A program made the position numbers and the translations under genes. Positions 46,527-57,914 of a stretch of 64,000 nucleotides of DNA are shown here, piece after piece (the stretch's first letter is position 1; the number at the start of each line of letters is the position of its first letter). The notes beneath the pieces were generated by a model. That model had not been told where the DNA came from. It worked only from the letters and a program-made list of their open reading frames with translations, and made no database searches. Source of the DNA: Miscanthus floridulus (taxonomy: Eukaryota; Streptophyta; Magnoliopsida; Poales; Poaceae); assembly GCF_019320115.1 (NCBI RefSeq), contig NC_089581.1, positions 14,189,925-14,253,924 on the forward strand, given 5' to 3'.

Positions 46527-47640
46527 CGGAAGTGCTAGCGCCCGGACGTTCGTATGGATGCCCGTGTTCGAACACCTGCGACTGTACTCTGTTTTGTGAG
46601 CCCCATGCGGGGGACCACGCTGCCCCGAACGTTGCAAGCATTGAGAAGAGGGGGAGAGGGTGGCGCTCGCTTGCACCTCTGGTTCGTATGCTTAGCCGGT
46701 GCCGGGAGGAGAATGAGACACCGAGGTAAGGTAGTAGAAGGCAAGGAGGGTGATGCAACTTCGATCTACTTTTGAAACATCTAGATTCAACACTTGCAAC
46801 ATACGTATGAAGACACATGAAATACTTGAAACATGCATATGAAACACTTGCAAAAACACATGAAAATCATTGTAAAAACATAAGCAACATCCAGATAAAA
46901 TAATTACAACATATGTGTGAAACATATGCAACATCCAAATAAACACACTTGTAACATACGTCTGAAAAAAACAGATGAAACATTGGGGACAAAAGCTTAC
47001 AGCATACATGTACAACCATTGCAACATATGCAACATCCGGATCTACTTTTACAACATCCATATGAAAATATTTCAACATACCTATAAAACACTTGAAACA
47101 TAAGCTTACAACGTGTGTTTTTCACCCTTCTTCCTCCGTACGACGTAGCACAGAGTGGGGGATGGGCAGGCAGAGGGCAGCACCGTTGGCCCATCGCGGC
47201 CCCTTCTGGAGGCGAGTGGAGGGGTAGTGGGACAGACCGCCGGTGAGTGTTGGCCAGGCTGCGGGCTACTGCCGTCGCAGGCGGGTGGAGGGGGAGGCGG
47301 GGACATGCCAGCGATGGGTGCAGGCCTCCGACGGGCTCTAGCCAGGATGAAGGAGACGGCCGCAGATGCAAGCGGCTCTCGGCGAGCTTTGGCTAGGCGG
47401 GGACGGGAAGAAGGGGCCGACGGAGAGCTCTGGCCAGGCGGGGACGGAAAGAAGGGGCCGACGACGAGCGTAGGCCGATGAAGGCATCGCGAGGGATGGC
47501 AGAGGCGGCGTGTCGGAGTGGGGCGCAGTGCGGGATGGAGGCGCTGCGGAGAGTGGAACGAGTCGACGGGCCACATGTGGGGAGTTTTTCTTATAGAGAG
47601 GGTGTACGGACGGATGGATGTCCTCATCCTATCATTATCG
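46527..47640 (-). mobile_element. MULE, same family as 42735-44023, inverted, different cargo
   Basis: Flanked by a perfect 9-bp duplication ATGTTATTA (46518-46526 and 47641-47649). The end at 47640, read on the minus strand, starts CGATAATGATAGG, identical in its first 11 bases to the start of the MULE at 42735. The other end starts CGGAAGTGCTAGCGCC. Read on the minus strand it has the same layout: terminal repeat, GC-rich cargo (47600 to 47130), TGTTGCA minisatellite (47115 to 46770), terminal region. The cargo reads differently from that of the first MULE and has several overlapping GC-rich frames, none recognisable. Confidence 0.75.
46770..47115 (-). repeat. minisatellite of TTGCAACATACGTATGAAACA-type units
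   Basis: About ten irregular units (25-45 bp) of ACTTG(C/A)AACATA...ATGAAAC on the plus strand, the inverted form of the repeat at 43450-43790. Confidence 0.75.
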
Positions 47641-47675
47641 ATGTTATTATTTATTTTTTTCCAGTCAGTTCTTTG

Positions 47676-48673
47676 TAAAGATGGCAACGGGGACTCGATC
47701 CCCGATTCCCCGCGGTGAATTCTTCCATTAGGGGACGGGGATGGAGAAGAATTAATCCCCACGGGGAAGGATTTAGTAGGAAGGTTGTCCCCGTCGGGGA
47801 TGACAGGGACGGAGATGGTTGTCTGGTCCCCGACCCCGATCCCCGCCAACCCGCCCTGCGAAGCACGCAGTAGGTAGCCTAGGTGCCAGCCCATGTAAAG
47901 GGCTAATAAGTCGCAGAGGTATATAACGTGCCATCCAACCCTAATTTCTCAATCCCCATCCAGTCACTCCCGTCCTCCAGCCGTAGCCGAAGCCGCTGCT
48001 CTCTCGCTCTCGCACGCTCGCCTCTAGCCGAGAGACGGAGGGAGTGGAGGGCGCAGGGTGCCAGCTTCTGCGGTGAGCCAGGCGAGGAAGAAGAGGGCGG
48101 AGGAGAGAGAGAGCGAAGGAGGGGAAGAGGATAGAGTAGATGCGCGGGGTGAGGTGGAGAGCAAGATGCGGGACGCCATCGATAGCGGCCTCGGCTCGTC
48201 CGGCCGTGCATCGGCGCTGCGACCTGCGTCCACGGGGAGGAGCAGAGCTGAGGGAGAACAGGGGAGCAGAGCGGTGGGTGGCAGTGAGCGCGGAGTAGAG
48301 AGGGAGAAGAGGAAACAGAGAGAGAGGGAGAGAGAGAGAGAGAGAGGGAGGGAGGGAGGGAGCTCAGCGGCGTTCCGTGGAGGTGGAGCAGAGGAGGAGA
48401 GGAGAGGGCGGAGTAGAGGGAGAGCACGGGCGACGGCGGCAGCCTCGGCTCCGGTGAGCTCAACGGCGAGGGCGGCTTCGGTGGCAGAGGCGAGCGCGGC
48501 TTCACGTGTTGATGCGGGGATGGGGATCCCCGCGGGGATTAAATCCCCGAGCGGGGACGGGGAAGAAGTGCTCCCCATGAGCCTTCACGGGGACGAGGAC
48601 AGGGGAAATTTACCCCCGCGGGGATAGGGATGGGGCAGTAACCCCCGACAGGAAATTCCCCGTTGACATTTAT
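47676..48673 (+). mobile_element. Pack-MULE-like element, 998 bp
   Basis: Perfect 9-bp duplication AGTTCTTTG at 47667-47675 and 48674-48682. Ends TAAAGATGGCAACGGGGA and (reverse) ATAAATGTCAACGGGGAA form terminal inverted repeats. Next to both ends are dense CCCCG/CGGGGAT repeats in both orientations (47690-47850, 48510-48660). The centre (47900-48500) is GC-rich, with a GA-rich microsatellite (48316-48360) and a frame from 48058. It looks like a captured 5' leader and first exon, product unknown. No transposase. Confidence 0.75.
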
Positions 48674-48724
48674 AGTTCTTTGCTACGCTTTTGTTCATTT
48701 AGTATCTTTGTTCTAACTGGAATA

Positions 48725-48990
48725 GAGATTACAGTGAAAAATAGCCCTTTAACAGATTTTTAATCTGATCTCCAAATATAACCAACCTCTATTCCTGGTT
48801 TCTCCAAAATAAAGACTAAGGCTAGCTCTGGTGGGCCATTTTTGTTCTCCATATTCGGCTAGCGAGAAATCCGGAATAGAGAATGACAATATTTGAAAGC
48901 TAATTGAAGAAGTTATTGGAGGGGTCTTCACCGAAATATCTATTCCTATAAGTACGAAAGGAGTAAAGTGCATCTTAAAGTTGCTCTTAT
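48725..48990 (+). mobile_element. diverged relative of the MITE at 45352
   Basis: Shares AAATCCGGAATAGA, TCTATTCCTA and the GTTGCTCTT end with the MITE at 45352-45640, in the same order and orientation. Its ends are too degraded to place exactly. Confidence 0.45.
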
Positions 48991-49192
48991 GATGGCATCT
49001 AGACTTGGTGCATGTGCTCATAATTTTTTGAATTTTGGTCGGCGACGCGTCAATCTACAGCGAGGTGTTTACGACGACTTATTTGTCAATTTCAAGATTT
49101 ATATATCTTAGTCTTTCGGAAGTGTTTATAGGACCGTGTGTTTGTAGGAATGCGTGTGCATGTATGTCTAAGCGTCTATGTTTATACTATGG

Positions 49193-50650
49193 TGAAGAGG
49201 ACCGTGACGCCTAAGAGGGGGGTTGAATTAGGCAACTTAAAAATCTAACTCTAAACTATGGCCTCTTTTTCTAACCCTAGCAAAACCTATGCAATAGATA
49301 ACCTATCTAAATGTGCAACTATGGTTTTGCTAGTGTGTTGCTATCTCTACCGTCTACCACAAAAGGAGTAATACGATCAATGTAAATGCGGAAGCTAAAG
49401 AGCAAGGTAGAGATATGCAAACTCCCATCAACGACTTCGGTATTTTTAACGAGGTATCGAGAAGCACGCAAGCTTCCCTCTAGTCCTCATTGGAGCCCCT
49501 CGTAAGGGCCAAGCTCCCGGTCGGGTAACTCCGTGGATAGCCTCGGTCCTTCCCCACGCGCAAGTGGGTCTCCGACGTGCCTTCCGGCAAGCCTCTCCCG
49601 GATGCTCCCTGTCGTCTTTGCTATCAAGCTTCCGGCCAAAACGCCGCGGGCCTTGTTCCCTCCGATACACGGTGGTGGCCACACCACAAACGCGGTTGGT
49701 GTGATCTCACAAGACTACAAGCCCCTCCGATGTAGAACAATAGTGCTCGCAAGCACCGAGTGATAAGAGGTATGCAAACCTCACTAAATACTAGGCCTAA
49801 ACCTAGAGCAAGCGCATAAGCGATGGTCTAATCAACCTAAGCACTTCGCAAAGCACCTACGCTAATCACCTAATAAAACACTAATCACTATGCAAGTGGA
49901 GATCACTAAAATGGTGTATCAACATCCTTGGTATGTTTCCTCAGCTCCACCTTGCTCAAATAGCCGGTTGGAGGGTCTATTTATAAGCCCCACTGAGAAA
50001 GTAGCCGTTGAGGACAAAATCCCACTTTTCTGCTACTGACCGGACGCTAGAATCGTCCTGATCGGAAGCGTCCAGTCGTCCCGACCGTTGGAGCCACGAA
50101 CAACTAATCGGCCGCTGCCAGCGTCCGGTCACATGCCACCGGACGCGTCTGATCACAATTTCGCCGCTCTGGAACCTCTCTGTACTCGATCGGACGCTGT
50201 TATCCTGCATCTGGTCGGTTTGCTGCCAGCGTCCGATCGATGCTGCTGTTGCCGAGCCTCTGATCGGAGCGTCCGGTCGTTTTCCATCAGCGTCCGGTCG
50301 CCGTTGCTATTGTCGAGCCTCCTGATCGGAGCGTTCGGTCGTTTTCCTCCAGCGTCCGGTCCAGCGTCCGGTCACCTTTGTGAGCTCGTTTCTTCGTGAT
50401 CTTGCGTGCGGCTTGGTTCCTTTCTTCATGCTTGGACTTTGCTCGATATCTTGGGTCTTCTCTTGTGCTCCTAAGGTCTTGCTTGATGTGTTGATCATCG
50501 GATCATCACGTCACCTTTTGTCCAAGTCACGTCTTGCATTCTATTGAACTACAAAACAATCACTTGCAAATTCATTAGTCCAGTTTAGTCGTGTTGGTCA
50601 TCAAACACCAAAATTCAAAGTAAATAGACCTAGGGTCCATTTTTCTTACA
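49193..50650 (-). repeat. Sirevirus solo LTR
   Basis: On the minus strand it starts TGTAAGAAAAATGGACCC (50650) and ends at 49193; it aligns end to end with the LTRs at 56375-57835 and 61335-62764. It is flanked by a perfect 5-bp duplication TATGG (49188-49192, 50651-50655), so it is a true solo LTR left by recombination. It contains many GTCCGGTC/CCGGACGC motifs at 50030-50370. Length 1458 bp. Confidence 0.9.
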
Positions 50651-50655
50651 TATGG

Positions 50656-53037
50656 TTTGCAAAAAAAGAAACATTATATGCATGTTAGCTAGATCTAATA
50701 TTTGCATAATAGATTTGCAAGATATTTTACATGTTTTTATTTCTAAAATATAATATAACTTTTTTTTTAAAAAAATCTTCTATTATCTCCTATAAAAAGT
50801 AATATGTGATAATTGTCGTTCACATCCATATAGCACAGTTCTACGATTATCTATAAATTTAGTTAAACTTGAAAAGTTTTGACTTAGAACAAACTCCCAA
50901 TTTATAGGTTTATAATAGTAATTCTACCTATTCACGAGTATCACGATTCACGGCGTAACAGTCAGATAACAACAAGATGATAACATGGTCGTGTGAAAGG
51001 AGAAAATATGTAGTGCTGCAGCAAAAGTTTGCACTACATGTTTCCCCGTGTAAAAGTTTGACCACAGTTAATAAAGTGACGTAAAAACGTGAAAAACGAC
51101 GTCGCTTCATCCTATGCTCTACTAGTGCTTGGCCGGTCGCGACCAGCAGTCTCCTTGGGTCGTCGGTCCCGGAGCAGCCGCACGAACTCCGCCAGCGTCA
51201 GCGCACGGGCGCATGCTTCCAGAACCGGCCCTGTCAGCTAGATAGCGTGCCCGTGTCCGTGCCCCTGCCGCACTTCTTGATCGGTCATCGGTGCCTCAGT
51301 CCGGTCGCCCACTGAGCCGCTGGCCACTCCCTCCATTGGCTGGTTCCCGCGACTCTGTTTCGGCCATCAGCCGCCGTCTGGTCTGTGTTTGCAGTGCAGG
51401 ACATTCCGACGTCACAGAGGTCACATCAATCGTGGTCTCGTGGAGCTTTCTGCGTCGTGCCATCCATCGATGAAAGCAGCTCCTCCTTTTTCTCCATTTT
51501 TGCGTTGAACGACGGCCGCAAAGCTTTACGGCTGGAAGCAACCGCAGGATGGAGAGAAAAAGAAGTGGACGAGGACGAGGCCGCCCCGGTCCCGGGGAAT
51601 GTGGCCATGGCGCCATTACTGACAAGAGCACTCCGACCGGCGACCATGGTGAGCCGAGCCGGGCTTGAAACTGAGTGGCAAAGGCGATGGTTTGTTTTGG
51701 TGTGAGGCTAATAGCCGAGCTCGACTGCTTCGGCAGTATTTGCTATGCTGGCACCTTCAGAGAGTGATGTGTTCCAGACTTGAGAAGAAGATTCTGTTGG
51801 TATGATCCGGCAGGAAAATAACAGTGCTTTTGTTTTCTTCTATGCTAATAAATACTGTTGTTTTCTAATACCACAAAAGTGAGTAATATGCTTCTCTGTT
51901 CTTTTATATATGGTGTACCTTATTAGATTAATTTTAAACTAACTAGGGTCATGTATAAAATAATAAAAAGAACTGATCAGAAGATTACACAATGGAACAA
52001 AATTAAATACACGTCTCCTCGCCTGATTTCTAAGGCGATGGGTTTTGAGACAATATCTTTTGCTTTGGTGCTGAGTGCTTAAAGAAGGAAAAATAGAGCA
52101 TATGACTACAGTTGCTTTGTTGTTCAGTGTTTAAGGAAGAATAGAGCACATGACTACGGCTAGGAGACATTGCCTAACAGTTTAGGAAAAAAAACAGACT
52201 CCTGTTTAATAGCACTTCCCAAATAAATAAGGGAAAAATAACGCTACTCACTACTCTTACCTGTTTTACCACCCCATAACATCGTGCTACCATTTGTACC
52301 GACAAAAACTGTTATACATCCACCCGCCTTGCGGAAATTGTAGAAATTACTAATGGAGACGAAGCCTCCTTACATAGAACCCATGGCGTGTCGTCGCAAA
52401 TGTAACAAATACACTCCCAAACCCTGGCATCCTAGCGTTCATTGGGCATTGATGGTATACAAAATTATTATTTTCTTAATGCTTAAAATCGAGCTTTTGA
52501 CTTCTGCCTTGTCCTCAACATTTCTTTTCTTAATAAAGCCATCTTGATGTTGATCGGTCAATGTGTAAGGTCAATCTCTACTCTTAACAACCCCCCTGGC
52601 ACAAGCCACACACCCAAACCTGACCAAACAAAACCCACCTACCTAAGATTTAAGCGCAAACTCTAATGGGCGACAGATTGCGCGCCCCCTAGCTCATGAG
52701 CCCGACACAACTTCGTGGCCCGTGCCTTCCTCCTCCGTCGTCGTCGTCGGAGATGAGCTCGTTGGCCTTAGAGTTTCGAGATTAGGGGCTTGGGTTTTCG
52801 GGTGGCTTTCATGGCCGATGGCCTTAGAAGGGGAAGGGACCTGGCGGAGGTGGCTGGTCCAACGGTGGTGGCGATGAGGGAGACGGCATGGGCACCGCCG
52901 AGCTAGCGGTGCTGGACATCCAGTTGGTCTAGGCCGACGATGGGGGCAACGTGTTGAGCTTGCCCTTCGATTAGGATTAGTGGAGGACAGGGTGGAGCGG
53001 TGAGGTGGTATGGCGGGTGGCTCGACCGGCGGCGAGG
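50656..53037. other. intergenic DNA with a GC-rich block, no gene assigned
   Basis: A GC-rich block at 51110-51720 has frames on both strands. On the minus strand at about 51235-51115 one reads GPVLEACARALTLAEFVRLL, which looks protein-like but could not be assigned. 52690-53030 is low-complexity proline/serine in the minus frames. No transposon ends were identified. Confidence 0.4.
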
Positions 53038-53740
53038 TGTTAGATATATTGTGGGCTTGGCCCATATAATATTTAATATATCAAATAATTCTAAGGGCCG
53101 TATAAATAATGTGCATGTGCATGTGATGGTTTAATACCATACTAATTGTGATTGGATGTGGGAGGCGAGGCGTGCATGCCGTGCCTTGCCTGTGATGTTT
53201 CGCCACTTAAGTCGAGTAAGTGCAGGAGTTTCTTTTATTAACGCTGGTTAAATGGGAGTTTCTGAAGTTATAGGAGTTTTCAATCCTAATGACACGAGTT
53301 ACTAGAATTTTCGTTCATGATGATGGGAGTTTCTCCTGTGAGTGTTTATTACGTGACATCTCTCCTATCTCCTGATCTCCGCGTGCGCTCGTCTTCCGTG
53401 GCTACAGGATAAATGTCTCATCCCGTCATCCATTCATTTCTTTTTCGACACTTGCAAAAAACACAGCTTCCGCTGGTCATAGTTCTCCCCGTCTCAGACC
53501 TTGCACGCATGAGTTCTAGGAGAGTAGGCCTCCGAAACGTTGTTGTCCTTGCGTTCACCTGCTCGGGTGAAGGATGGCAATCACGTTTTTGGGGAGTGTC
53601 GCTGATGGCACGACTACTCACTACGTCTTCTTCTTCCCAAGTGTCTTGTTGGTCTTCTTCCCGGCGCACAGCGAAGGCTCTCTGGTGATCGGCACCGCTT
53701 CCCTTCTACACTGCATTGAGCGGGACGACTACACCAACAG
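53038..53740 (+). repeat. Ty1/copia LTR (start clear, end uncertain)
   Basis: Starts TGTTAGATATATTGTGGGCT, the TGTTA...GGGC(T)TGG LTR start common in grass copia elements, and leads into a copia gag. The 3' end and PBS are degraded, so the end given is approximate. Confidence 0.5.
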
Positions 53741-53744
53741 ACAC

Positions 53745-54118
53745 TATGTCGACTAGTGCATCCGGCTCTACCGTTGGGTATGTTTCTATTGTTCGCTATC
53801 CAGTAAAGTTTTGGATCGATATCTTGCTGGTTATTATCATCTACATGCTATTCATGCTTAGATCACACATGCACATACATGATGTCACAGACCTTTTGAT
53901 TATTGCTATTTTTGGATTAAATTATTACTGAAATTGTCTAAAATTCTAAGAATCCAAAAACATGATAGACAATTCTCGGTAGTTGGCTTTGCGAGTATGC
54001 TGAAACCGAATGTCTTTGAGGGCACTCATTACAAGAGGTGGTGGCAGAGGTGCATTCTATAGTTGACTGCTATGCACTGCTATTTTATCGCTGAACCTAG
54101 GGCTGTTGGGCTGCATAC
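53745..54118 (+). pseudogene. copia gag, 5' part
   Basis: ATG at 53745 begins MSTSASGSTVGYVSI. About 200 bp later, from 53985, the gag frame reads GFASMLKPNVFEGTHYKRWW, then a stop, then LTAMHCYFIAEPRAVG. The gap starts with GTATGTTTC and ends with CGGTAG, so it could be an intron, although the simplest splice does not keep frame. The gag is interrupted at 54118 by a gypsy solo LTR and resumes at 55463. Confidence 0.6.
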
Positions 54119-55457
54119 TGTCGGGTACCATAAAACGGGGTACCCCGAGCGTATATCGAAAGAACCATTTCAACCCCATAAAAAACAAAGCCAGAAGGTA
54201 AGCCTTTGGTTAACCACTGGCCCCGTCCGAGCCCACCGGATCTTCGCCTCGCCTTTGGCCTCGCACGGGAGGTCTCGATGGCCTGACAAATCTTCGCCTC
54301 GTGCGAGGCCTCTCACGGGAGGCCTCGACAAGGAACCCATTCTCCGTCTCGCCCGAGGCCCTGCGCGTACAGCCTCGAACGAGACAGCGATTCTCCGTAT
54401 CGCTCGAGGCTAGCTCGGCAATAACCCGTCGCTCCCGCCTCGACCTTTCTTCCCGACAATGCGTCGCGTCCCATTAATGCGTCAACCACTCCCGCAATCT
54501 CAGCCGAACGACAGCTCGACACCACGGAGTGGCCAACAGGACGGGAGGTCACATCAACGCCATACCGTCTAGAGCAGGACGGGGTAGGGGTTACCGGCCA
54601 CTATGCACTGGTGCTGTGCCCACGATCAGCGCCTGAAACTACACTGTGCCACGTAACTCCCGCACCGGAGACAACGCGGCATGGGAAGCCTAGTCCGGGT
54701 CACCATAGCCTCGGAATCAGCGCACGAGATCTACTGTTTCCTCCAAGCCTCGGCAATCTACATTAGGGTCTCGGCAATCTCGGGATTCACGTCTACCGAG
54801 ACCCCCCCGATGGTTTGGCCTCGGCCCCGACTAAGCCTCGGCTTCTCGCGCAGTCAATACATAGTGACCTGCACGCCGACTGTCATGTCCGCTTCGAGGT
54901 AACACTGGAGCTCCCACGACGCACAGGATTGGATGTGACCGACGCATCGCCCCAGTACTTCAAGGACGAGACCACTCCATCGCCCACGCCGCCACAGTAA
55001 CAGGCTACAGGGCTCGTACATGCCGCCTCTGTTCGCACGACGCCGTGTAGCTAGTGTATGTATTACCCCTGTCCCCCCTTCAACTAGAAAAGGGAGGGAC
55101 CAGGGCCGTTTCTAGGGGGGAGGCGAGCGATTAGACCTAGGCTCACGCAACAAACTCACGCACAAACGCACGGACGAACGCTCGAGCTTCCCCGCTGCCT
55201 GAGATCAACATCTCAAGCAATCCACACCGCTCCACGAAGAGACTTGGGATTAGCTCCCTCTCACGCCCTGCTTGTAACCCCCTACTACGAGCATTTCGGT
55301 GCAAGGAATACAAGATCTATCTCTCAGACTGGACGTAGGGCACCGATTGCCTGAACCAGTATAAACCTTGTGTCTCTTTGCATCACCATCCAGGGCTAGG
55401 AACACGTAGTACAAATTTACTAGTTGGTTGAGGACCCGTCAGTCCAAAACACCGACA
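54119..55457 (+). repeat. gypsy solo LTR inside copia gag
   Basis: Starts TGTCGGGTACC and ends CACCGACA (TGTCGG/CCGACA termini), 1339 bp, flanked by a perfect 5-bp duplication CATAC (54114-54118, 55458-55462). It is rich in GCCTCG blocks around 54240-54420. The gag frame is continuous in sense across the insertion. The family is judged Ty3/gypsy from the LTR start; this is not proven. Confidence 0.85.
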
Positions 55458-55462
55458 CATAC

Positions 55463-56374
55463 TCCTGATGAGGAGCGTGCGTTCGAACATGTTGATACTA
55501 CGTTAAAGGCTGCAATTCTGAGCGTGCTAGGAGACACTATAGTGGATGCATGTGTCGCTACAGACTGGTAAAGAGATGTGGGATGCACTTAAGGCCAAAT
55601 ATAGGGTTTCTTATGCTAGTAGTGAGTTGTATGTCTTGGAGCAGTTTCATGACTACAGGATGGTTGATGACTGTTCTATAGTAGAACAAGCTTATGAGAT
55701 ACAAACATTGGCAAAAGAGCTCAAAATTTTTGGTTGTATATTGCTAGATAAGTTTATGACTGGTTGTATTATTGCAAAGCTGCCACAGGCTTGGACAAAT
55801 TTTGCTACTTCTTTGAAACATAAGAGACAGAAGTTTGGCATTGCTGACCTCATTGGCTCTTTGGATGTTGGAGAGAAGGTGAGAGCAAAGGACGTCTGTG
55901 ATAAGAAAATTGTTGAGGGAGATTCTAGTGCCCATGTGGTGTAGAAAAATCCTCAAAATTTCCACAAGAAGAAATTTCAGTAAGAACTCAAACAAAAGAG
56001 CACTACACCTTTTAAGAAGAAGAAGAAGAACAAGGAAAAGGGGAATTGTTTCACTTGTGGCAAGCCTGAGCATTATGCTAAGGATTGCCCAGATGGCAAG
56101 TGGAAGCCCAAGAAGAAATTTGTAAACATGATTGAGGCTGATGGAGGAACATCGAGGTATGGTAATTTATTACTTATAGTTTTTTTAGTTTTTATTCACC
56201 TGATTGTTGGGTGGATATAGGAGCTAATATTAATGTATGTCCTGACATTTCTTTGTTTTCTTCTTATCAGGTTAGGCGGACTTCCTCCTTGCTGATGGGG
56301 AATAGGGCGCGTGCGGCTATACGTGGTGTTGGTACGGTCGATCTGAAGCTTACTTCAGGAAAGATTGTGCAACT
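55463..56374 (+). pseudogene. copia gag (C-terminal) and protease start
   Basis: Gag reads GKEMWDALKAKY, SELYVLEQFHDYRM, IIAKLPQAWTNFATSLKHKR and DLIGSLDVGEKVRAKD, then a CCHC knuckle CFTCGKPEHYAKDC near 56048-56090. Protease follows at about 56205 with WVDIGANINVC, where the catalytic DTG is DIG, so activity is lost even without the stops at 55944 and near 55980. The frame is cut at 56374 by the Sirevirus insertion and resumes at 62770. Confidence 0.85.
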
Positions 56375-57835
56375 TGTAAGAAAAATAGACCCTAGGCCCA
56401 TTTACTTTGGATTTTGGTGTTTGATGACCAATACAACCAAATTGGACTAATAAATTTGCAAGTCATTATTTTATAGTTCAATAAGGTGCAAGACGTGACT
56501 TGGATGAAGGCAACATGATGATCCCATGATCAACACCATAAGCAAGACCCTAGAAGCACAAGAGAAGACCCAACATATCAAGTAAAGTCCAAGCACGAAG
56601 ATAGCAACCAAGCCGAACGCAAGATCTTGAAGAAACAAGCTTCACAGAGGTGACCGGGCGTAGCCCTTATACGACCGGACGTGTCAGATCAAGATGCTCG
56701 GCAACAGCAGGCGTCAGCAGCAGCGACCGGACGCTGAGGACTAAAGTGACCGAACGCGATGATGGCACTGTTCATCATCTCGGCAACACATTCAACACTG
56801 ATCGGACGCTGGCGGATGATCAACCAGACACATGAACTGTAGCATCCGATCGAGTCCAGAGAGGTTCCAGAGCAACGCCAGCGTGACCAGACACGTCTGA
56901 TCGACAGTGACCGGACTCGGCCTAGGGTCCGATCAACGCATGTACCCCAATGGTCGGGACAACCAGATGCGTCTGATTAGGACGACAGCAACACCTGATC
57001 AGTAGCAGAAAAGTAGGTTTCATCCCCAATGGCTACTTTCTCAATGGGGCTTATAAATAGAGCCCAAACCGACCATTTGAGTATAGTAGAGCTGAGGGAA
57101 CATACCAAGGGTGTTGATACACATTTTTTGTGATTTCCACTTCCATAGTGCTTAGTGATTCATTAGGTAATTAGCGTAGGTGCTTTGCAGAGTGCTTAGG
57201 TTGATTAGACCACTGCTTATGTGCTTGCCCTAGGTTTAGGCCTAGTGTTTAGTGAGGTTTGCATACCTCTTACCACTCGGTGTTTGCGCACACCATTGTT
57301 GTACATCGGAGGGGCTTGTAATCTTGTGAGATCACACCAATCGTGTTTGTGGTATGGCCACCACCATGTACCGGAGGGAACAAGGCCCACGGCAGTTCAA
57401 CCGGAAGCTTGATAGTGAAGACGGCGGGGAGCGGTCTGGGAGAGACTTGCCAGAAGGCACACCGAAGACCCACTTATGAGTGGGGAAGGCATAGGGCTAT
57501 CCATGGAGTTATCCGACCTGGAGCTTGGCCCTTGCGAGGGGCTCCAACGAGGACTAGGAGAAAGCTTGCGCGCTTCTCGATACCTCGATAAAAATACTGA
57601 AGTCATCGATGGGAGTTTGCATATCTCTACCTTACTCTTTAGCTTCAGCATTTACATTGTTTGCATAACTCCTTTTGCGATAGAGATAGCAACACAATAG
57701 CAAAACCTTAGTTGCACATTTAGATAGTTTATCTTTTGCATAGGTTTTGCTAAGAATAGAAAAAGAGGCCATAATAGAACTAGTCTTTTAAGTTGCCTAA
57801 TTCATCCCCCCTTTTAGGCATCACGGTCTCTTTCA
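56375..57835 (+). repeat. 5' LTR of the Sirevirus derivative
   Basis: 1461 bp, TGTAAG...TTTCA. It holds a cluster of CCGGAC/CGATCGGAC-type motifs at 56650-57000 and a likely TATA at 57047-57060 (GGGGCTTATAAATAG). Identifiable differences from the 3' LTR are scattered along its length. Confidence 0.88.
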
Positions 57836-57837
57836 AT

Positions 57838-57849
57838 TGGTATCAGAGC
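57838..57849 (+). promoter_or_regulatory. primer binding site, initiator Met tRNA type
   Basis: TGGTATCAGAGC two bases after the LTR end. Confidence 0.9.
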
Positions 57850-57914
57850 TTGTTGGCTCAAATTGGACCTTTAGCTTCACTGCCGTTGAGCCGACGCTAT
57901 TTAGAGTGGTTGAG

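Noticed and set aside
47903..48627. Long Ser/Pro/Leu frame on the minus strand and Glu/Arg frame on the plus strand in the third MULE
   Set aside because: Both arise from a GA/CT-rich microsatellite region and mirror each other; no recognisable protein.
49446..49763. ORFs in the Sirevirus LTRs (also near 57270-57591 and 62128-62576)
   Set aside because: The same frames recur in each LTR copy, have no domain and lie wholly within non-coding LTR sequence.
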